Below are positions 35,887-47,879 of a DNA stretch of 64,000 nucleotides, in pieces. Numbering within the stretch: the stretch's first letter is position 1; each line of letters opens with the position of its first letter. Below the pieces are notes generated by a model. It was not told where the DNA came from. It saw only the letters and a program-made list of their open reading frames with translations, and did no database searches. Source of the DNA: Zhengitettix transpicula (taxonomy: Eukaryota > Arthropoda > Insecta > Orthoptera > Tetrigidae); NCBI GenBank assembly GCA_037074705.1, contig CM073590.1:241855601-241919600 (forward strand), written 5' to 3'. Both the position numbers and the translations under genes were made by a program.

Positions 35887-37287
35887 TTCTCAACCAACGA
35901 AACTGTTTCTTAGCAACCATCCTTATTCGACTTCTTGTACCAACGTAACAATAAAAAATTACTACATTATATACGTAGTAGATTCTGAAATAAAATATTA
36001 TGCCATGAAATCCAACACACAGAAACATTTATGTCTCTATTCTCAAATAAACTCTTTGTTATTTTATCTGTTTTACTTTATTTGTAGTGGCACACCTGGT
36101 GAGGTCCACAGATTCTAGAAGAAACGTAGTGCTGTAGTATTTTTTGCTTATAATTAACTTATGACTGACTTACTGGTCATTATATTTTATTAATGCATAA
36201 TAACTGTTGTTGTTTTTCCAGTATTAAATTTATGATAACTTTTTTAAAAAAAATTCAATTAGTCCTCGGTTGAGGAAATATATTTACCTTTCTGGTCTCC
36301 ATCCATTTTGGAATAAATTGGAATCCTTCGAGGTTCCTTGTTGTTGTTGTTGTTGTTGTGTGTGTGACTTCTTTAAGGTATATAGACGTTCCCAGCCTGC
36401 ATAACTACATCCGCCGGAGAAAATCATGGTGACGGGTCAGTTGTATATCGTGCAGTTGGCAGACAGGCTTACAGTGTTGCTGTTATTTAGTGTGACAACA
36501 CTCATGATGAATTCTTCGTAAATTTTTCTCCCGGTGGGTTTCCAAGGCGGTCCGTCCCGCATCCTTTTGCCGAAACTCGAGTGTTGCTCGATTCCTCTGG
36601 TGGAAAAGGGGGATCGATCTTCTTTGTGGCGGTTTACACGATGCGGTAGTTTTTAATTAATGGTTTCAAGATGGTGGATCTGATCCGCTTCCAGGATTGG
36701 ACTCAAGGCACCTGGAACTGTAGTTTCACCCCTGATGACTCTACCAGCCCTTTTCTTGCCTCCGAAACGTTTCAATTGTTATTACAAAATCTGAAGGAGT
36801 TTTTTTTTTAATTATGAGCAGCTCTGGTTGGGGGTTGTCCTTTGCTCTTCTAGTTTCTTCCTCTATTTGATGTTGCTTTTGCTGCTTTCTCTCATCATCT
36901 GAACTGCTTTTGGATTTATGTTTCGCAGTTTCCTCATCACCCCTTTTACATTAGCTTCATTTTTTCTCGTCGTCTTCCATTTGCCGTTCGGACGATTTTA
37001 TAGTAAGAACATTCGGATTACCTGACCACAGTAAAGAGTTGCTGCGCAATTAAACATGGAATATCCTTGAAATGGATGATCAGAGGTAATATATTAATGC
37101 TTTTACAGAGGGGAAGGGGGAGGGAGGGCAGGAGAAAGTAGGAACGCTGACAGGAACAATCGTGAATCAGGGGACGATAGAGTAAAGAAAAATTACGACG
37201 ACGAAATTTAGCAAACAGTTTATTTAATTATTTTTATACATTTTTGACACTACAATTTAATGGGTACATTCAAGGTCTTTGATATCT

Positions 37288-37292
<5 letters not shown>
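35887..37292. other. Unassigned sequence with one weak hammerhead-like motif
   Basis: 36732-36770 (plus) has CTGATGA and, 25 bases on, GAAACGTTTC, but no clear stem II between them. No gene recognised. Confidence 0.35.

Positions 37293-37334
<42 letters not shown>
37293..37334. repeat. (TA)n microsatellite
   Basis: About 21 TA repeats, not flanked by TTGTAA or TTACAA. Confidence 0.95.
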
Positions 37335-37337
<3 letters not shown>

Positions 37338-37515
37338 TCCTCTAATTCGCTATCTTCACTCATTTAAAAAAAATTAATACGATCCGATTAATTGACATGA
37401 TAAAGACGAGCGTCACTCCTTTAGTCATACACTTTCTGTTTTTATTTAAATTAATTTATAATGAATAAGAAAGACAGCCAATTCAGACAAGAAGAGTGAC
37501 AATATAAATACCACA

Positions 37516-37549
37516 CAACGTTTCTGGGATCCTCGTCACCTTTCGTCAG
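37516..37549 (-). ncRNA. Hammerhead-like motif (CTGACGA family)
   Basis: The minus strand reads CTGACGA, AAGGTGACGAGGATCCCA, GAAACGTTGTGTGG. CUGANGA and GAAA are intact. Stem I pairs GCAC before the core with GUGU after GAAACGUU (4 bp including one wobble). Stem II is weak (GG/CC) and flanked by extra A residues. Same family as the pair at 61198-61336. Candidate only. Confidence 0.4.
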
Positions 37550-37559
37550 GTGCTAAGAA

Positions 37560-38470
37560 GAGCCTAGAGCGACACAACCGCACTGGTCAGTTGACAAAAC
37601 TCAAAAGCGACGAAAACGCGACGACAATGGGAGAGCCGAAGGCTTAGCGTAACAATGAGGGAGCAACGACAATGGGAAAACAGAAGGTTCAGGGCAATAA
37701 TAAGGGATCATAGCAATTATTGAGTTTCGTCGGGTCTGTTTTCATTTTAAATTGATTTTTAATTCAACATCTTTATGGAGTTCATAGATACATCTTTCCC
37801 AATCGTGTTTTAATTTATTTCAGTTCCCGTGAGTGCCGCTGTCGTAGCATGTTTTCAAGATGGCTGCTGTACTTTGACATTCGAGAAAACGGCAGCATGT
37901 TTGTTTTATACAAGTACTGTGGTTTTGAGAACGGAGCATGAGAAAACATCCACAAGAGGTTTGATAAAGGTGTGTGCAGTCGATTGCAGTGAAGCTAGTC
38001 GACAGGCAAGCAGATTGCGCGGTGAAAGAGGGCACGCCAATATTCTGGATACTCCCCGCAGACTCTCCACACACACACACGCACTGCACTAAGTCCTGAC
38101 AAGGGATGCATCTACACACTGTTAAAAATGGGTATGCTGTTGTGCGTTGGTTTTGGAGTGACCTTCGTATATATTTAAAGTGGAATTACTAATTCATAGA
38201 TCTTCATTTTATTGACAAGCGGAACCGGTAACGTTTTATTCGTATTAGGGAGGTAGAAAAGTGATTGATTCAGGCCTGACTCTGACGCAGAAACACGATT
38301 TTTTTTCTCCCGTCAACCCCGTCAACAGAGGCGCACAATTGACAAGTTTGCGGACAGAAGTTAAATTATTTTTAACGCTGCTGCTGATTGACTTCGTAAA
38401 CGAACCGAAACAAAACAAGAATCGTTTCTTGCGACTGCGAAACAATCGGCTCAATTAAAATTCCTCGAAT
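37560..38470. other. Unassigned sequence
   Basis: No gene or repeat family recognised. Confidence 0.35.
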
Positions 38471-38476
38471 ACTTCT

Positions 38477-38589
<113 letters not shown>

Positions 38590-38927
38590 AAACGTGGTGG
38601 AGTCCAAAATTAGAACGCGCCGGTGCGAATTGACGCACGCCTGCTTCGTGTAAGGTGGGAGAGAGAAAGAAAAATTGGGTGATTACGAAATAAATTCCTC
38701 GGGGTCACCGGTTGACGTCCATCACGTACTGGCAGTTGGTCATCGGCGCTGTTCCCACAAGTCTCGTCTTCACGCGGGGGATTAAGGAGGTACGTCTTCT
38801 ACTTCTGTACTCGCTGAAGGACTCCTCTTATGGATATCAATACACTGCTGATGGCGCTTTAGTTAGGGAGGAAGACTGTTCAATAACTCGCGCATTAATT
38901 CTTTCGAACTCACGAAATTTAGTGTCT

Positions 38928-39122
38928 AATGCAGGTTTTGTAGGGTTTGTCCTGCATCACTTTTAGGCGAATGCCGGGTAGGATCCTTAAATCACAGCCC
39001 CGGGGGCCCCAGTTAACCCTTCCTCTACCCTTCCGTATCCCCCCTTCCCCTTCCTATGCTATTAAAGGGGAGTTGCCACCACGTGGATTACACTCATGTA
39101 GCCTGTTACCATAAAAAAAACC
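38928..39122 (+). repeat. Retroposon family A, 3' half
   Basis: Runs from AATGCAGGTTTTGTAGGG to CCTGTTACCATAAAAAAAA; 5'-truncated. Confidence 0.88.
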
Positions 39123-39275
39123 CTTGCCAAGGGCTAAGGAACCTACACAAATGTTAAACACTACAATACGGTCACTTTACTCAAATTCTCGGAACATTTT
39201 TGTGTGTCATCCTTCAACTCGCTATTAAATTTGAAGATTCATTCTTTACACTCTTATGCTGTGATTCTCCATATA

Positions 39276-39781
39276 GACCCAGTGAACCTTCCCAGAGAGC
39301 TCTGGCGGAGGCTACCTTTATGGGATACCTTCACATCTATCTGGTTTCTTGAACTAAGGTTCCCACATGCCGAGGCACCTGAGTCTGTGTTGAGAGGTGT
39401 ATGTTCCGAGGTCACAGACCTTGGGCATACGTAAGAGTTGTCGGCTGTTCCTATTGGAACAGTCGGCCAGCTGCCTCCTAATCTGGTCAAGACACGGGGA
39501 GGGGAAAGCTGCGACTCAACAGCAAACCCGCCGTCGGAATGGCGTGGGACACGTACCAAATGCCCGACCTACCTCATGCAGGTTTTTCTAGGTTTTTCCC
39601 TGCATCACTTTAAGGCGAATTGCCGGGTAGGATCCTTAAACCATAGCCCGGGCGTCCTAGTTAACCCTTGGCTACCTTCCTCTACCCTTCCGCATCTTCC
39701 ATTCAGTTCCCTTCCTATGCTATTGAAGGGGAGTTGCCACTATGTGGGTTACCCTCATGCAGCCTGTTACCCAAAAAAAAA
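39276..39781 (+). mobile_element. Retroposon family A with 10-bp target-site duplication
   Basis: TCTCCATATA is found at 39266-39275 and again at 39782-39791 after the A-tail. The 5' end is the CCCAGAGAGCTCTGG subtype. Confidence 0.92.
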
Positions 39782-39791
39782 TCTCCATATA

Positions 39792-40529
39792 CTAGGTTCC
39801 TCCTGTTTGTGTCCAGATCCTGTCTTGATCGTTCGTGATGATCTTCGCAACTGCCTTTATCCATCGGCCATATTTTTTTTATTCTCGTTAAAAACCTCTG
39901 CTTTTCATCCTTTACTATGATCCATTACGACTGCTTCTCTCTGTTTTGTCTGTAATTAGTCATTCGTCGTACTTAACAAAATATTCTGGATAATAAGATG
40001 TCTTTAAAAAAATACTTAGATAGAATCTTTATTTTCTCAATACTGTTAAATTCAAATTCAAATGACACCAGATTTATTTCTATCACTGAAACTCCTCCCC
40101 CTCTAAAATTCCTCCATCGGCGAGTAGTGTTGTTAATTTATATTTCACTTATCCCTTCCCGAATGAGTTCTCAGGTGACTTTGTATTGTTTTATATATTT
40201 CTGTTCAATGAAGGGTGTTACGCACAGGTGTAGTGAAAGTAAGGCGTTCACCTGCCAGTCAGGAGCGTCCATGAGTAGATACGGTCGAGTGATTGTTTGC
40301 ACGCTTGCGTACTGAGCTGAGCGGCTGCCTTAGTTTGCGCTTCGTAAATCAGGGACAATTTATTTAGTGGATATATGTATATATATATATATATAATGTT
40401 TGCACTTTGGGGGCACCGTGTCGAATCATGGCGATGACACATGTTTGGATCATTGACCTGAATCGGAGCGGTGTAGAGAGAGGCACAGGTCAACAGAGCA
40501 GGAGTATTAAGTATCCCTCGTGAGTATTC
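39792..40529. other. Unassigned sequence
   Basis: Contains a short (TA)n (about 40373-40396). No gene recognised. Confidence 0.4.
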
Positions 40530-42221
40530 CGGATTTGAGATTTCTTGACAATGGTGAGGTAACATTATTATTTAGATTATTCGGGTATTCCATTGTCTTT
40601 GGAGTAGATAAGGCAGAAAGAAAAAGGCAAAGAAAAGTAAAAAAAGAAAACCAAACAAAAACTGAAAGAAAGAGGCAAGTCAAAGAGATGACGAGAAAGA
40701 CCGTCTAGAAGATAAGAAGAAAAATGTAGAGATATATTCCAAGGAAAGCGGTGGCACGGGAACGCAGTTTTCTGTATACAATGAAAGGGCACCGTGTATA
40801 TTTTTTGGCTCTTAGGGTACCAAGATTCTTTTTACTCTCTCATCGCATCGTGAGTGTTTTTGAGCCTCGGAAGGTACCGAGAAAATTAAAAACTAAAAGG
40901 AACGAAAACAAGACAAGGCAGAAAGAAAGAGGCAGGTCAAAGAGATGACGCGCAAGATCGTTTACAAGATCAGAAAAAAAGATGTAGAGTCGTACTCCAA
41001 TCGAAGAAAACGAGAAAAACAGAAACAGAGAGGCAGTGTGCAGTGTTATAGAAGCTCCAACGTTTAGCACAGCACAGAAAAAAAATTCTGTTAGTCATCA
41101 AGGAGAGAACAACACTGAGACGCGCGACATGAGAGTCCAAACACTCATCAGAGGGACAGACCTACTAAATTCTGCCTGATCCTAGAGTGACAGCTGGCCC
41201 TGATGACGAACAGAGTTTTTTTCTGTACTGTTTGAAACGTTGGAGTTTCTTTAAACTAACTTGTTTCTTGCACATTGCCTCCCTCTTTCTTGTTTTCTTT
41301 GCTTTTGTTCTCTTTTAGTATATATCTACGTATTTTTCTGATCTTGTAGACGATCTTTCTCGTCATCTCTTTGACCTGCCTATTTCTTTTTGTTTCTTTT
41401 CTTTTTGACTTTTCTTTGCCTTTTTCTTTCTGTTTTTCTTGTTTTCGTCGCTTTGAGTACATATCTACGTATTTTTTATGATCTTCTACACGATCTTTCT
41501 CGTCATCTCTTTGACCTGTCCCTATCTTCCTTTCTTTTTGACTTTTGTTTGCCTTTTTCTTTCTGTTTTTGTTGTTTTCTTTGTTTTTTCGTTTTGAGTA
41601 TGTATGTACGTATTATTTCTGATATTGTAGACTATCTTTATCGTCTTCTCTTTGACCTGCCTCTTTATTCTTTTCTTTTCCTTCCTGCTTGACTTTTGTT
41701 TGCCTTTTTCTTTCTGTTTTTGTTGTTTTCTTTGTTTTTTTTCGCTTTGAGTATGTATGTACGTATTATTTCTGATCTTGTAGACGATCTTTCTTGTCAT
41801 CTCTTTGACCTGCCTCTTTCTTCTTTTCTTTTCTTTCCTTTTTGACTTTTGTTTGCCTTTTTCTTTCTGTTTTTGTTGTTTTCTTCTTTTTTTTCGTTTT
41901 GAGTATGTATGTACGTATTATTTCTGATCTTATAGACGATCTTTCTCGTCATCTCTTTGACCTGCCTCTTTCTTCTTTTCTTTTCTTTCCTGTTTGACTT
42001 TTGTTTGCCTTTTTCTTTCTGTTATTGTTGTTTTCTTTGGTTTTTTTTCGCTTTGAGTAGGTATGTACGTATTATTTCTGATCTTGTAGACGATCTTTCT
42101 CGTCATCTCTTTGACCTGCCTCTTTCCTTCTTTTTGTTCCTTTTCTTTTCTTTTTCCTTTCTCGCTTATCTACTCCAAGACAATGGAATACCCGAATAAT
42201 CTAAATAATAATGTTACCTCA
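40530..42221. mobile_element. Foldback element with minisatellite arms and a hammerhead-like pair near the centre
   Basis: The left end (40530-40610: TGAGGTAACATTATTATTTA, GATTATTCGGGTATTCCATT) is inverted at the right end (42165-42221: CCAAGACAATGGAATACCCG, AATAATGTTACCTCA). The left arm is purine-rich (40610-41040) and the right arm pyrimidine-rich (41270-42165), with about 6 units of ~150 bp marked by GACGATCTTTCTCGTCAT. Between the arms lies an inverted pair of hammerhead-like motifs (41057-41102 and 41200-41242). The ends match those at 4512-5873. No transposase. Confidence 0.8.
41057..41242. repeat. Inverted pair of hammerhead-like motifs
   Basis: The plus-strand motif 41200-41242 reads CTGATGAC, GAACAGAG, T-run, CTGT..., GAAACGTTGG. 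The minus-strand motif 41057-41102 is its relative with decayed core bases (TTGATGA and TAAACGTTGG). ACAG/CTGT can form part of stem II. Confidence 0.6.
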
Positions 42222-42880
42222 TGAGTATCCTCCGTGTCGTCGCGACGAGCATCAGCAGGAAGACATCTGTACCCCACGAAATAAATCCTGAATTTCGTCA
42301 CTCACAGGGTTCCTGTTACGCGCTCAACACAGCTTCACCAACTGTTACGACACGCATGAATTTTTGAGACGTTACGGAACAAACGACGTATGAACTGACA
42401 GCAGAAGAAGTCTTGAAGGGTGCAGCGTTGCTTCACTATAATTATTCCGCATCTCGACGACATCGATCTTGTCAATGAGACTCGTAATTCGCCGTGTGTG
42501 CAGACTCCTCGACGGCCCCTCCCACGCAAGGTCACTCCATTCTTCGGACCACCTTGCTCTCACAACATCTGGCACTCAGCCACCAACCATCTCAACTGCA
42601 GTGCCTCTCACAGGAATCCGCGAGGTATTTGCTGCCGCTTCTTGGCTCGGTAAATAAATCGTTAAGGAAGGGACCACCCAACTACGGTCGTTCCTTTGCG
42701 ATTCGTTGCATCAGGAGACTGTAGACAGGATCACACGGGAGAATCCCCACAATTCCTCCCCCCCCCGCAACCCACCTTCGAAGGTATCAGAAACCCTCAA
42801 AATATTTTTTAAATAGTTTACAACAGAGCAACGGCTGCCATGCCAGGGTGATGGACTCGCTACGAAACCGTTTACCAATT
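42222..42880. other. Unassigned sequence
   Basis: GC-richer stretch with overlapping short open frames in several frames (42372-42724), none with a recognisable domain. A C-run lies near 42757. Confidence 0.35.
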
Positions 42881-44290
42881 ACTAGCTGGGTTTGTCTGCT
42901 TTGCCCGGGTATTTATTTATGTAACCCCGAAAAAATTCTACTTCAATCTACTAGTCAAGAAGAGAAGCATAAATGCTCCCGGTACCAATCATAAAAAAAA
43001 TTCTCCTACTACCATAAGAGCGTCAAGAAGACTCCTCCTGGTGCGTTGAGGAAATAAAAAATATTCTTAGTAGCGTAAGAGACTTAAAAATATACTCGTT
43101 ACCCTTTGTCAGAGTTCGCTGCACGTGTTTGAGATTGTATACAGAACATCCTCACTCAGCGGGGTTGAAGTTCAACGTCCTGTTGAATAACATTGACATC
43201 CATAACCCCGGATTTCACTCAAGTCTTAATTGTTTTCGCGAAATTTTTACGTAACGTCCCTTCACCCCTACCCCTAAAGGTTCTACCTTTCCATACGGTT
43301 CAAATTTAACACAAACCATATCAGGAGAAACACTATCAATCTCTTGACCCAGAAAAAAAATTATCCGGCGCAAATATCAGTCGTTTTAGCATGGTCGAAA
43401 ACATCCACCCCTGTACACCCCCGGTCCCTAGGGGTTGTAGTCGTGTTTTAACCTCACAGTTTTGTTTATTTCCTGTTTAAAATGAAACTGTGTACAAAAT
43501 TTGAACGAAATTGCTCCACGTGCTTAAGACTGTATGCAGGACATTGTTTATCCCTAGGGTTTATAAAGGCCAGAAAAAATTATACATTAATCTACTAGTC
43601 AAGTAGTGATTTAACCTCACTGTGCAAAGGGAAAGGCCAATTTAATCAGAATTCCCCCAACCCCGTGCCTTTAGTTCAATTTCACTGGCAAGTTCAACGT
43701 CGTATTAAAATCAGCGACATCCATAACCCTGGATTCGAATACAATCTCTTTTATCTTTCGTGTTATTTTAATAATCTGCTCTTGAAATAGGAGAATGGCC
43801 ACTAAGGCCCAGTAACTATAGAAAATTTATGATAAATAATAACAATAATAGGCCTATATATAACATTTTATAAATTTAACATTGAAACCCCATAAAAATA
43901 TTACTTAGAATTTAATTAATACATGTCATTAGGAAAGGAACAGGAAAACTATTTCAAAATCAACCCAAAAATATGAATAAATTCTTCTGCGGCTTCCATC
44001 CGGGGATCTTTTTCGAAAAAAACACAACGTTTCAAAGGCTGTCCTAGCCGTCGTCTTCACCTGAAACTTCCTGTTGAATATCATTGACATCCATAACCCT
44101 GGATTTGACTCCAGTCTTAATTGTTTTCGCGTAATTTTTACGTAACGCCCGTTCACCTCTACCCCTAAAGGTTCTACCTTTCCATACGGTTCAAATTCAA
44201 CACAAACAACATCAGGAGAAACACTATCAAATTTATTTATACTTTAAACCGGGAAACTCTACGCTTCATAACCCCAAAATAGTTCAAATG
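42881..44290 (+). repeat. CTAGCTGGGTT-family element with repeated interior blocks
   Basis: Starts ACTAGCTGGGTTTGTCTG. CATCCATAACCC...GGATT blocks followed by GTCTTAATTGTTTTCGCG occur at about 43197 and 44087, with a partial copy at about 43708. ACCTTTCCATACGGTTCAAA recurs at about 43285 and 44176. The minus-strand motif at 44025-44061 retains GAAACGTTGTG and a GGCT/AGCC stem, but has GTGAAGA in place of CTGAAGA. Nested or tandemly rearranged. Confidence 0.6.
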
Positions 44291-44773
44291 AAGTCGAAAA
44301 CGTTTTATTAATGGCTGAAACCATAAGGGTATGTCTTTAAAAAATAGAGGAAGAATTTGAATAGAAAAAAAAGAGGGAAGTAAATAATTATTAATACGTA
44401 AACGAGCAGGAAAATAAATCGTTGTAGAAATATTTTCTACTCAAAAAGAAATATTTAATTTAAAATTAAATTTTTATCCTACAGCTTTCCCATTCTTCCA
44501 TCATCCCTGTGAGCCGTGCCGTTAACTATTCCGCACGTTGTCACGAGTTAGTTGCAGTGTATCGGGATCTGCCCGCTGCAAGGAGTATCCCTAATATTGG
44601 CGTGCCCTCTTTCTCCACCTAATCTGGTTGCCCACCCACGCGACTATCTGCACCGCGATCGACAGCAGCATCCTCCATCCTTCTTCAACCTCTTGTGGAA
44701 ATTTTACCACTATCTCGTTCTCAAAAGGGCGAGAGAATTATATAAAGAGCATGCAGCAGCCATCTAGAAGACG
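44291..44773. other. Unassigned sequence
   Basis: No gene recognised. The last 13 bp (44761-44773) are the left target-site duplication of the next retroposon. Confidence 0.4.
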
Positions 44774-45338
44774 GACACAGGGTCTGCGATTGCTATTCTC
44801 TCTCATGCAATACCTGCGAGGGATGTTCTCTCGCAGGCAGAACCTTTTAGGATAGATACGAAGGGGCTACATTTGGGGATGCCTTTTCCTCTCCGTTTTT
44901 GAACTAAGGTTCCCACAAGCCGAGGCTCCTCGGCCTGTTCTGAGAGGTGTATGTTCCGGGGTCACAGACCTTGGGCATACGGTAAGAGTTGTCCGCTATT
45001 CCCATTGGAATAGTCGGCCAGCTGCCTCCTAAACTGGTCGAGGCACGGAGAAGGGAATGCTGCGTCCCCACAGTAAACTCCTCTCCCGCTATCGGAAGGG
45101 CGTGGGACAAGTACCCAATGCCCGACCTACCTGATGCAGGTTTTTCTAGGGTTTTCCCTGCATTTCTTTAGGCGAATTGCGGGTAGGATCCTTAAACCAT
45201 AGCCCGGGGGCCCTAGTTAACCCTTGGCTACCCTCCTCTACCCTTCCGCATCCCCCCTTTCAAATCCCTTCCTATGCTATTAAAGGGGAGTTGCACAATG
45301 TGGATCACCCTCATGTAGCCTGTTGCCCTAAAAAAAGA
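44774..45338 (+). mobile_element. A-tailed retroposon family A, longest copy with 13-bp target-site duplication
   Basis: CATCTAGAAGACG (44761-44773) and CATCTTGAAGACG (45339-45351) flank the copy, so the full 5' end is known here. The 5' part has a hairpin (CCTGCGAG...CTCGCAGG). Conserved middle blocks are AAGCCGAGGC, AGACCTTGGGCATACGGT and CGGCCAGCTGCCTCCTAAAC; a copy-independent 3' end reads TAAAGGGGAGTTGC...CCTGTTGCCCT plus A-tail. Length ~565 bp. I see no tRNA-type A and B boxes and no reverse transcriptase, so it is a non-autonomous, LINE-dependent retroposon or the 3' part of a LINE. A ~60-residue frame (44989-45171) is shared by several copies through common descent and is unlikely to be translated. 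Confidence 0.93.
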
Positions 45339-45351
45339 CATCTTGAAGACG

Positions 45352-46657
45352 TGCTATGACAGCGCCACTTCACGGGATCGGGTGGAAACAAAATTTGAAC
45401 ACGTGCGGGAAGGATGTATCTATGAACTACTTAAAATTGCAAAGATGTTGAATTTAAATTAAAATAGTCTTTATTACTTTAGGATTGATCTTTGTTGTTT
45501 TTTTTAAAAAAGAAATCATTTTGATGAGGATGAAAATTGTATTTATACGGTATGACGTGATGCGAAAACTGTCCTAAATGACTTCATTGACGAGCGAATT
45601 GAATAATAAAAGTGGAATAAGGCCTGGAAGGAGCATGTATGGGCTACGTTATTGGGTAGTCTGAAGTCGGTCCTTTAGACCTCTTAATTATGTTGGCTGC
45701 AGTGACGTTCGTGATTCCCGGATGAAAAGCTCAGCAGTTTGGAACAAGTGCCGGCTGTAATAGCATTTTATTGACTCTTGTCCCAATTACAGTTTCAATA
45801 TCAGCTCCTTCGTTGTCCCTTTATTTCCGTGTCTCCATAGCAACACTCTTGCCCCTCCTTGCCGAAGACGCGCAAACGGAGAGAAGGGGAACCAAATAAA
45901 ACGAGGGCGATTACTCCGGTTCCAGACGACTGATCAACAGCAGCAAGCAATGTGAGCTTCTTCCGCAAACCTCGACGACTCCTCACAATGACACACAACT
46001 CCCAGAGAGCGTCTCTTTTGTGAAGGGCAATAATCTTTCGGTTCCGGCCGCAGAATAACCCAATCGGCTGAAAGGAGAGTGGCCTGGCGTGGTACCTTTC
46101 TCGATAAAGGACCATTAGCGGCTAATAACGGCAACGTTTCTGCGGCAGCGCTGAATGCATTAAAGAAACACAAACCTCCTCAACAGCAGTGGAGAAGTGT
46201 TACTCTTGGGAAAGGGGAAAAAACCTCAGATGCCGCGTCACAAAAGGTACACTACGTAATTAAAAGTTCAACAAGTGGTGAAGAATTTAGGAGGGAAGGA
46301 ACACGCAGGTAACGGGAGCACTGACATGAATTTTCGACGGTCCAACAATGGCAATACGGCGGACAACAGACGGCCGGTGTGCCACAAGGTGCAGTGACAG
46401 ATCCCTTAACAGCGCTTCTGTCGGTTTACGGTTATTTCCAACAAGCAAAATGAACTTTTACCAAGTCCATTATTTAAAGTATAGGTCGAATTGCCGAAAA
46501 TAAACCACAGAAAATTCTAATAATTTATATTTCTACCAATAATAAATGATTAACTGTTCAAAAGTCAAGAAAAAATTTTTTTTTCATAATTTAGAAAGCA
46601 GTTGAGAAAATATAAATCGAAAAAATAAATAACATATTTTTATATATAATTTATATA
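45352..46657. other. Unassigned sequence
   Basis: GC-richer at 45800-46300, with overlapping open frames on both strands and no domain I recognise. I cannot exclude a host exon, but nothing supports one. Confidence 0.3.
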
Positions 46658-46982
46658 TTGTAACACGTCTTTTTGACATTGTTCTACAATTGCCTTTGTC
46701 GGCATCCACTTGCCGCGCCGTTTATTGTTGAGTATTGTTAAGTTGAGACGCATTATTGCGTTCGGTTAATTCCCGTGTAGGTCTCGTCTGGGTCTAGAGC
46801 AGAAGTTACTGAAAAGAACTCAAAACATTGCCGAATTTTAGAAAATGTAGTCGATAAATAAGCCACGCCTTGCACACATGTGTATCTCATGTCTCGGTAC
46901 AGTATTATTAAACAAAAATTATCTGGGGCCCTTTAAAACTGCGGAAGGCGACTAAAGGACGATAGAGGTCGGTGCATTACAA
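46658..46982. mobile_element. Short TTGTAA-ended element (~325 bp)
   Basis: TTGTAACAC at the left and GTGCATTACAA at the right, with TATATA on both outer sides. Same end pattern as the longer family but no shared interior; possibly a separate subfamily. Confidence 0.55.
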
Positions 46983-47257
46983 TATATAAATTTATGTATG
47001 TAAATACTTATTAAATTTATTTTAAGTATCGAGAGTGGAAAAAAAATGTCCACTGGACCAGGAATCGATTCGGGGCGGACGCTTTTTCATCTCACCTGGA
47101 GCGAAATTCTTCCATCCATTAAACCTGATGCAGGCTCACCTTAATTTCCTCTTTTTTTTAACAAATCAAATTTATTAACAGACCTAAATTTTAGATGCTC
47201 AAATGAATAACGGATTTTATATGGTAATCGAGTATAGAGTGAACTCTTTTACAAAGT

Positions 47258-47415
47258 ACAAGCCATAAAGACCATGGTGAAATTGAATTAATGTCTGGAG
47301 GGTAGAAGAATATCGACCGGTGTGAGGTCCCGGTATCGATTCCTAGTCCGGTCGATATTTTTCTAGCCTTGATACTTTAATTCAGTTTAACAGTGGCCTT
47401 TACGGCTTGTAGCTT
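47258..47415. repeat. Inverted repeat, ~65-bp arms
   Basis: The left arm, about 47258-47323 (ACAAGCCATAAAGACC ... ATATCGACCGG), is the imperfect inverse of about 47352-47415. The inner ~12 bp (AATATCGACCGG) is exact. The loop holds GGTCCCGGTATCGATTCC, which is B-box-like. MITE or SINE-derived hairpin. Confidence 0.75.
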
Positions 47416-47516
47416 GAGAAATATTTCTCTATATATCCTTAATATTTATTTATTTATCGTAAAATTAAAAAAAAATTACCGATAACTTTAAGTACTTAAT
47501 GATAAAATCATCGGTG

Positions 47517-47600
47517 AATTTGGTTGGAATTTTTTTTTAGAGAACCGGGAATCAAACTACGGTGCTCTACTGAGCCAGGTCGTCATATTAGAGTCACAGC
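47517..47600 (-). repeat. tRNA-like fragment, possibly a SINE head
   Basis: The minus strand has TGGCTCAGTAGAGC (like a Pol III A box), then six bases on GTTTGATTCCCGG (like a B box). The interval is too short for an anticodon arm, so this is not a functional tRNA. It may be a deleted tRNA-derived SINE promoter. Confidence 0.4.
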
Positions 47601-47879
47601 TCAGCATCTCACTATGAATATATTTATTTATTACCACTTACCTTCCTAAACCTACCCAATCCACAATTTAAAGTGTCTTCGTAGCTTCGCTTAAGGTGTA
47701 ATCCATTTAACGGTAGATGCTGAAGAGATGAAACATTTTTATGAGAAGATAAATCTAACAAATAAAATAGACTGTCTGTATGTATACTTGTATGTATGTA
47801 GGTTCCGCATACAAATTCACACCCGTCAAGCAAATTTGACCAAATTTAGTACACGTGTTCCTTGCGAACCGGAAACAAA

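Noticed and set aside
36732..36770. Hammerhead motif
   Set aside because: CTGATGA and GAAACGTTTC are present, but the 25 bases between form no clear stem and no stem I pairs. Kept only as a weak note.
44989..45171. ~60-residue frame (IVGQLPPKLVEARR...) recurring in many retroposon copies
   Set aside because: Recurs because the copies are recent relatives. Start and frame are often broken, and no protein family is recognised.
45800..46315. Host exon in a GC-richer segment
   Set aside because: Overlapping frames on both strands without recognisable domain or consistent splice sites.
47517..47600. Functional tRNA gene
   Set aside because: A and B boxes are only about six bases apart, leaving no anticodon arm or acceptor stem.
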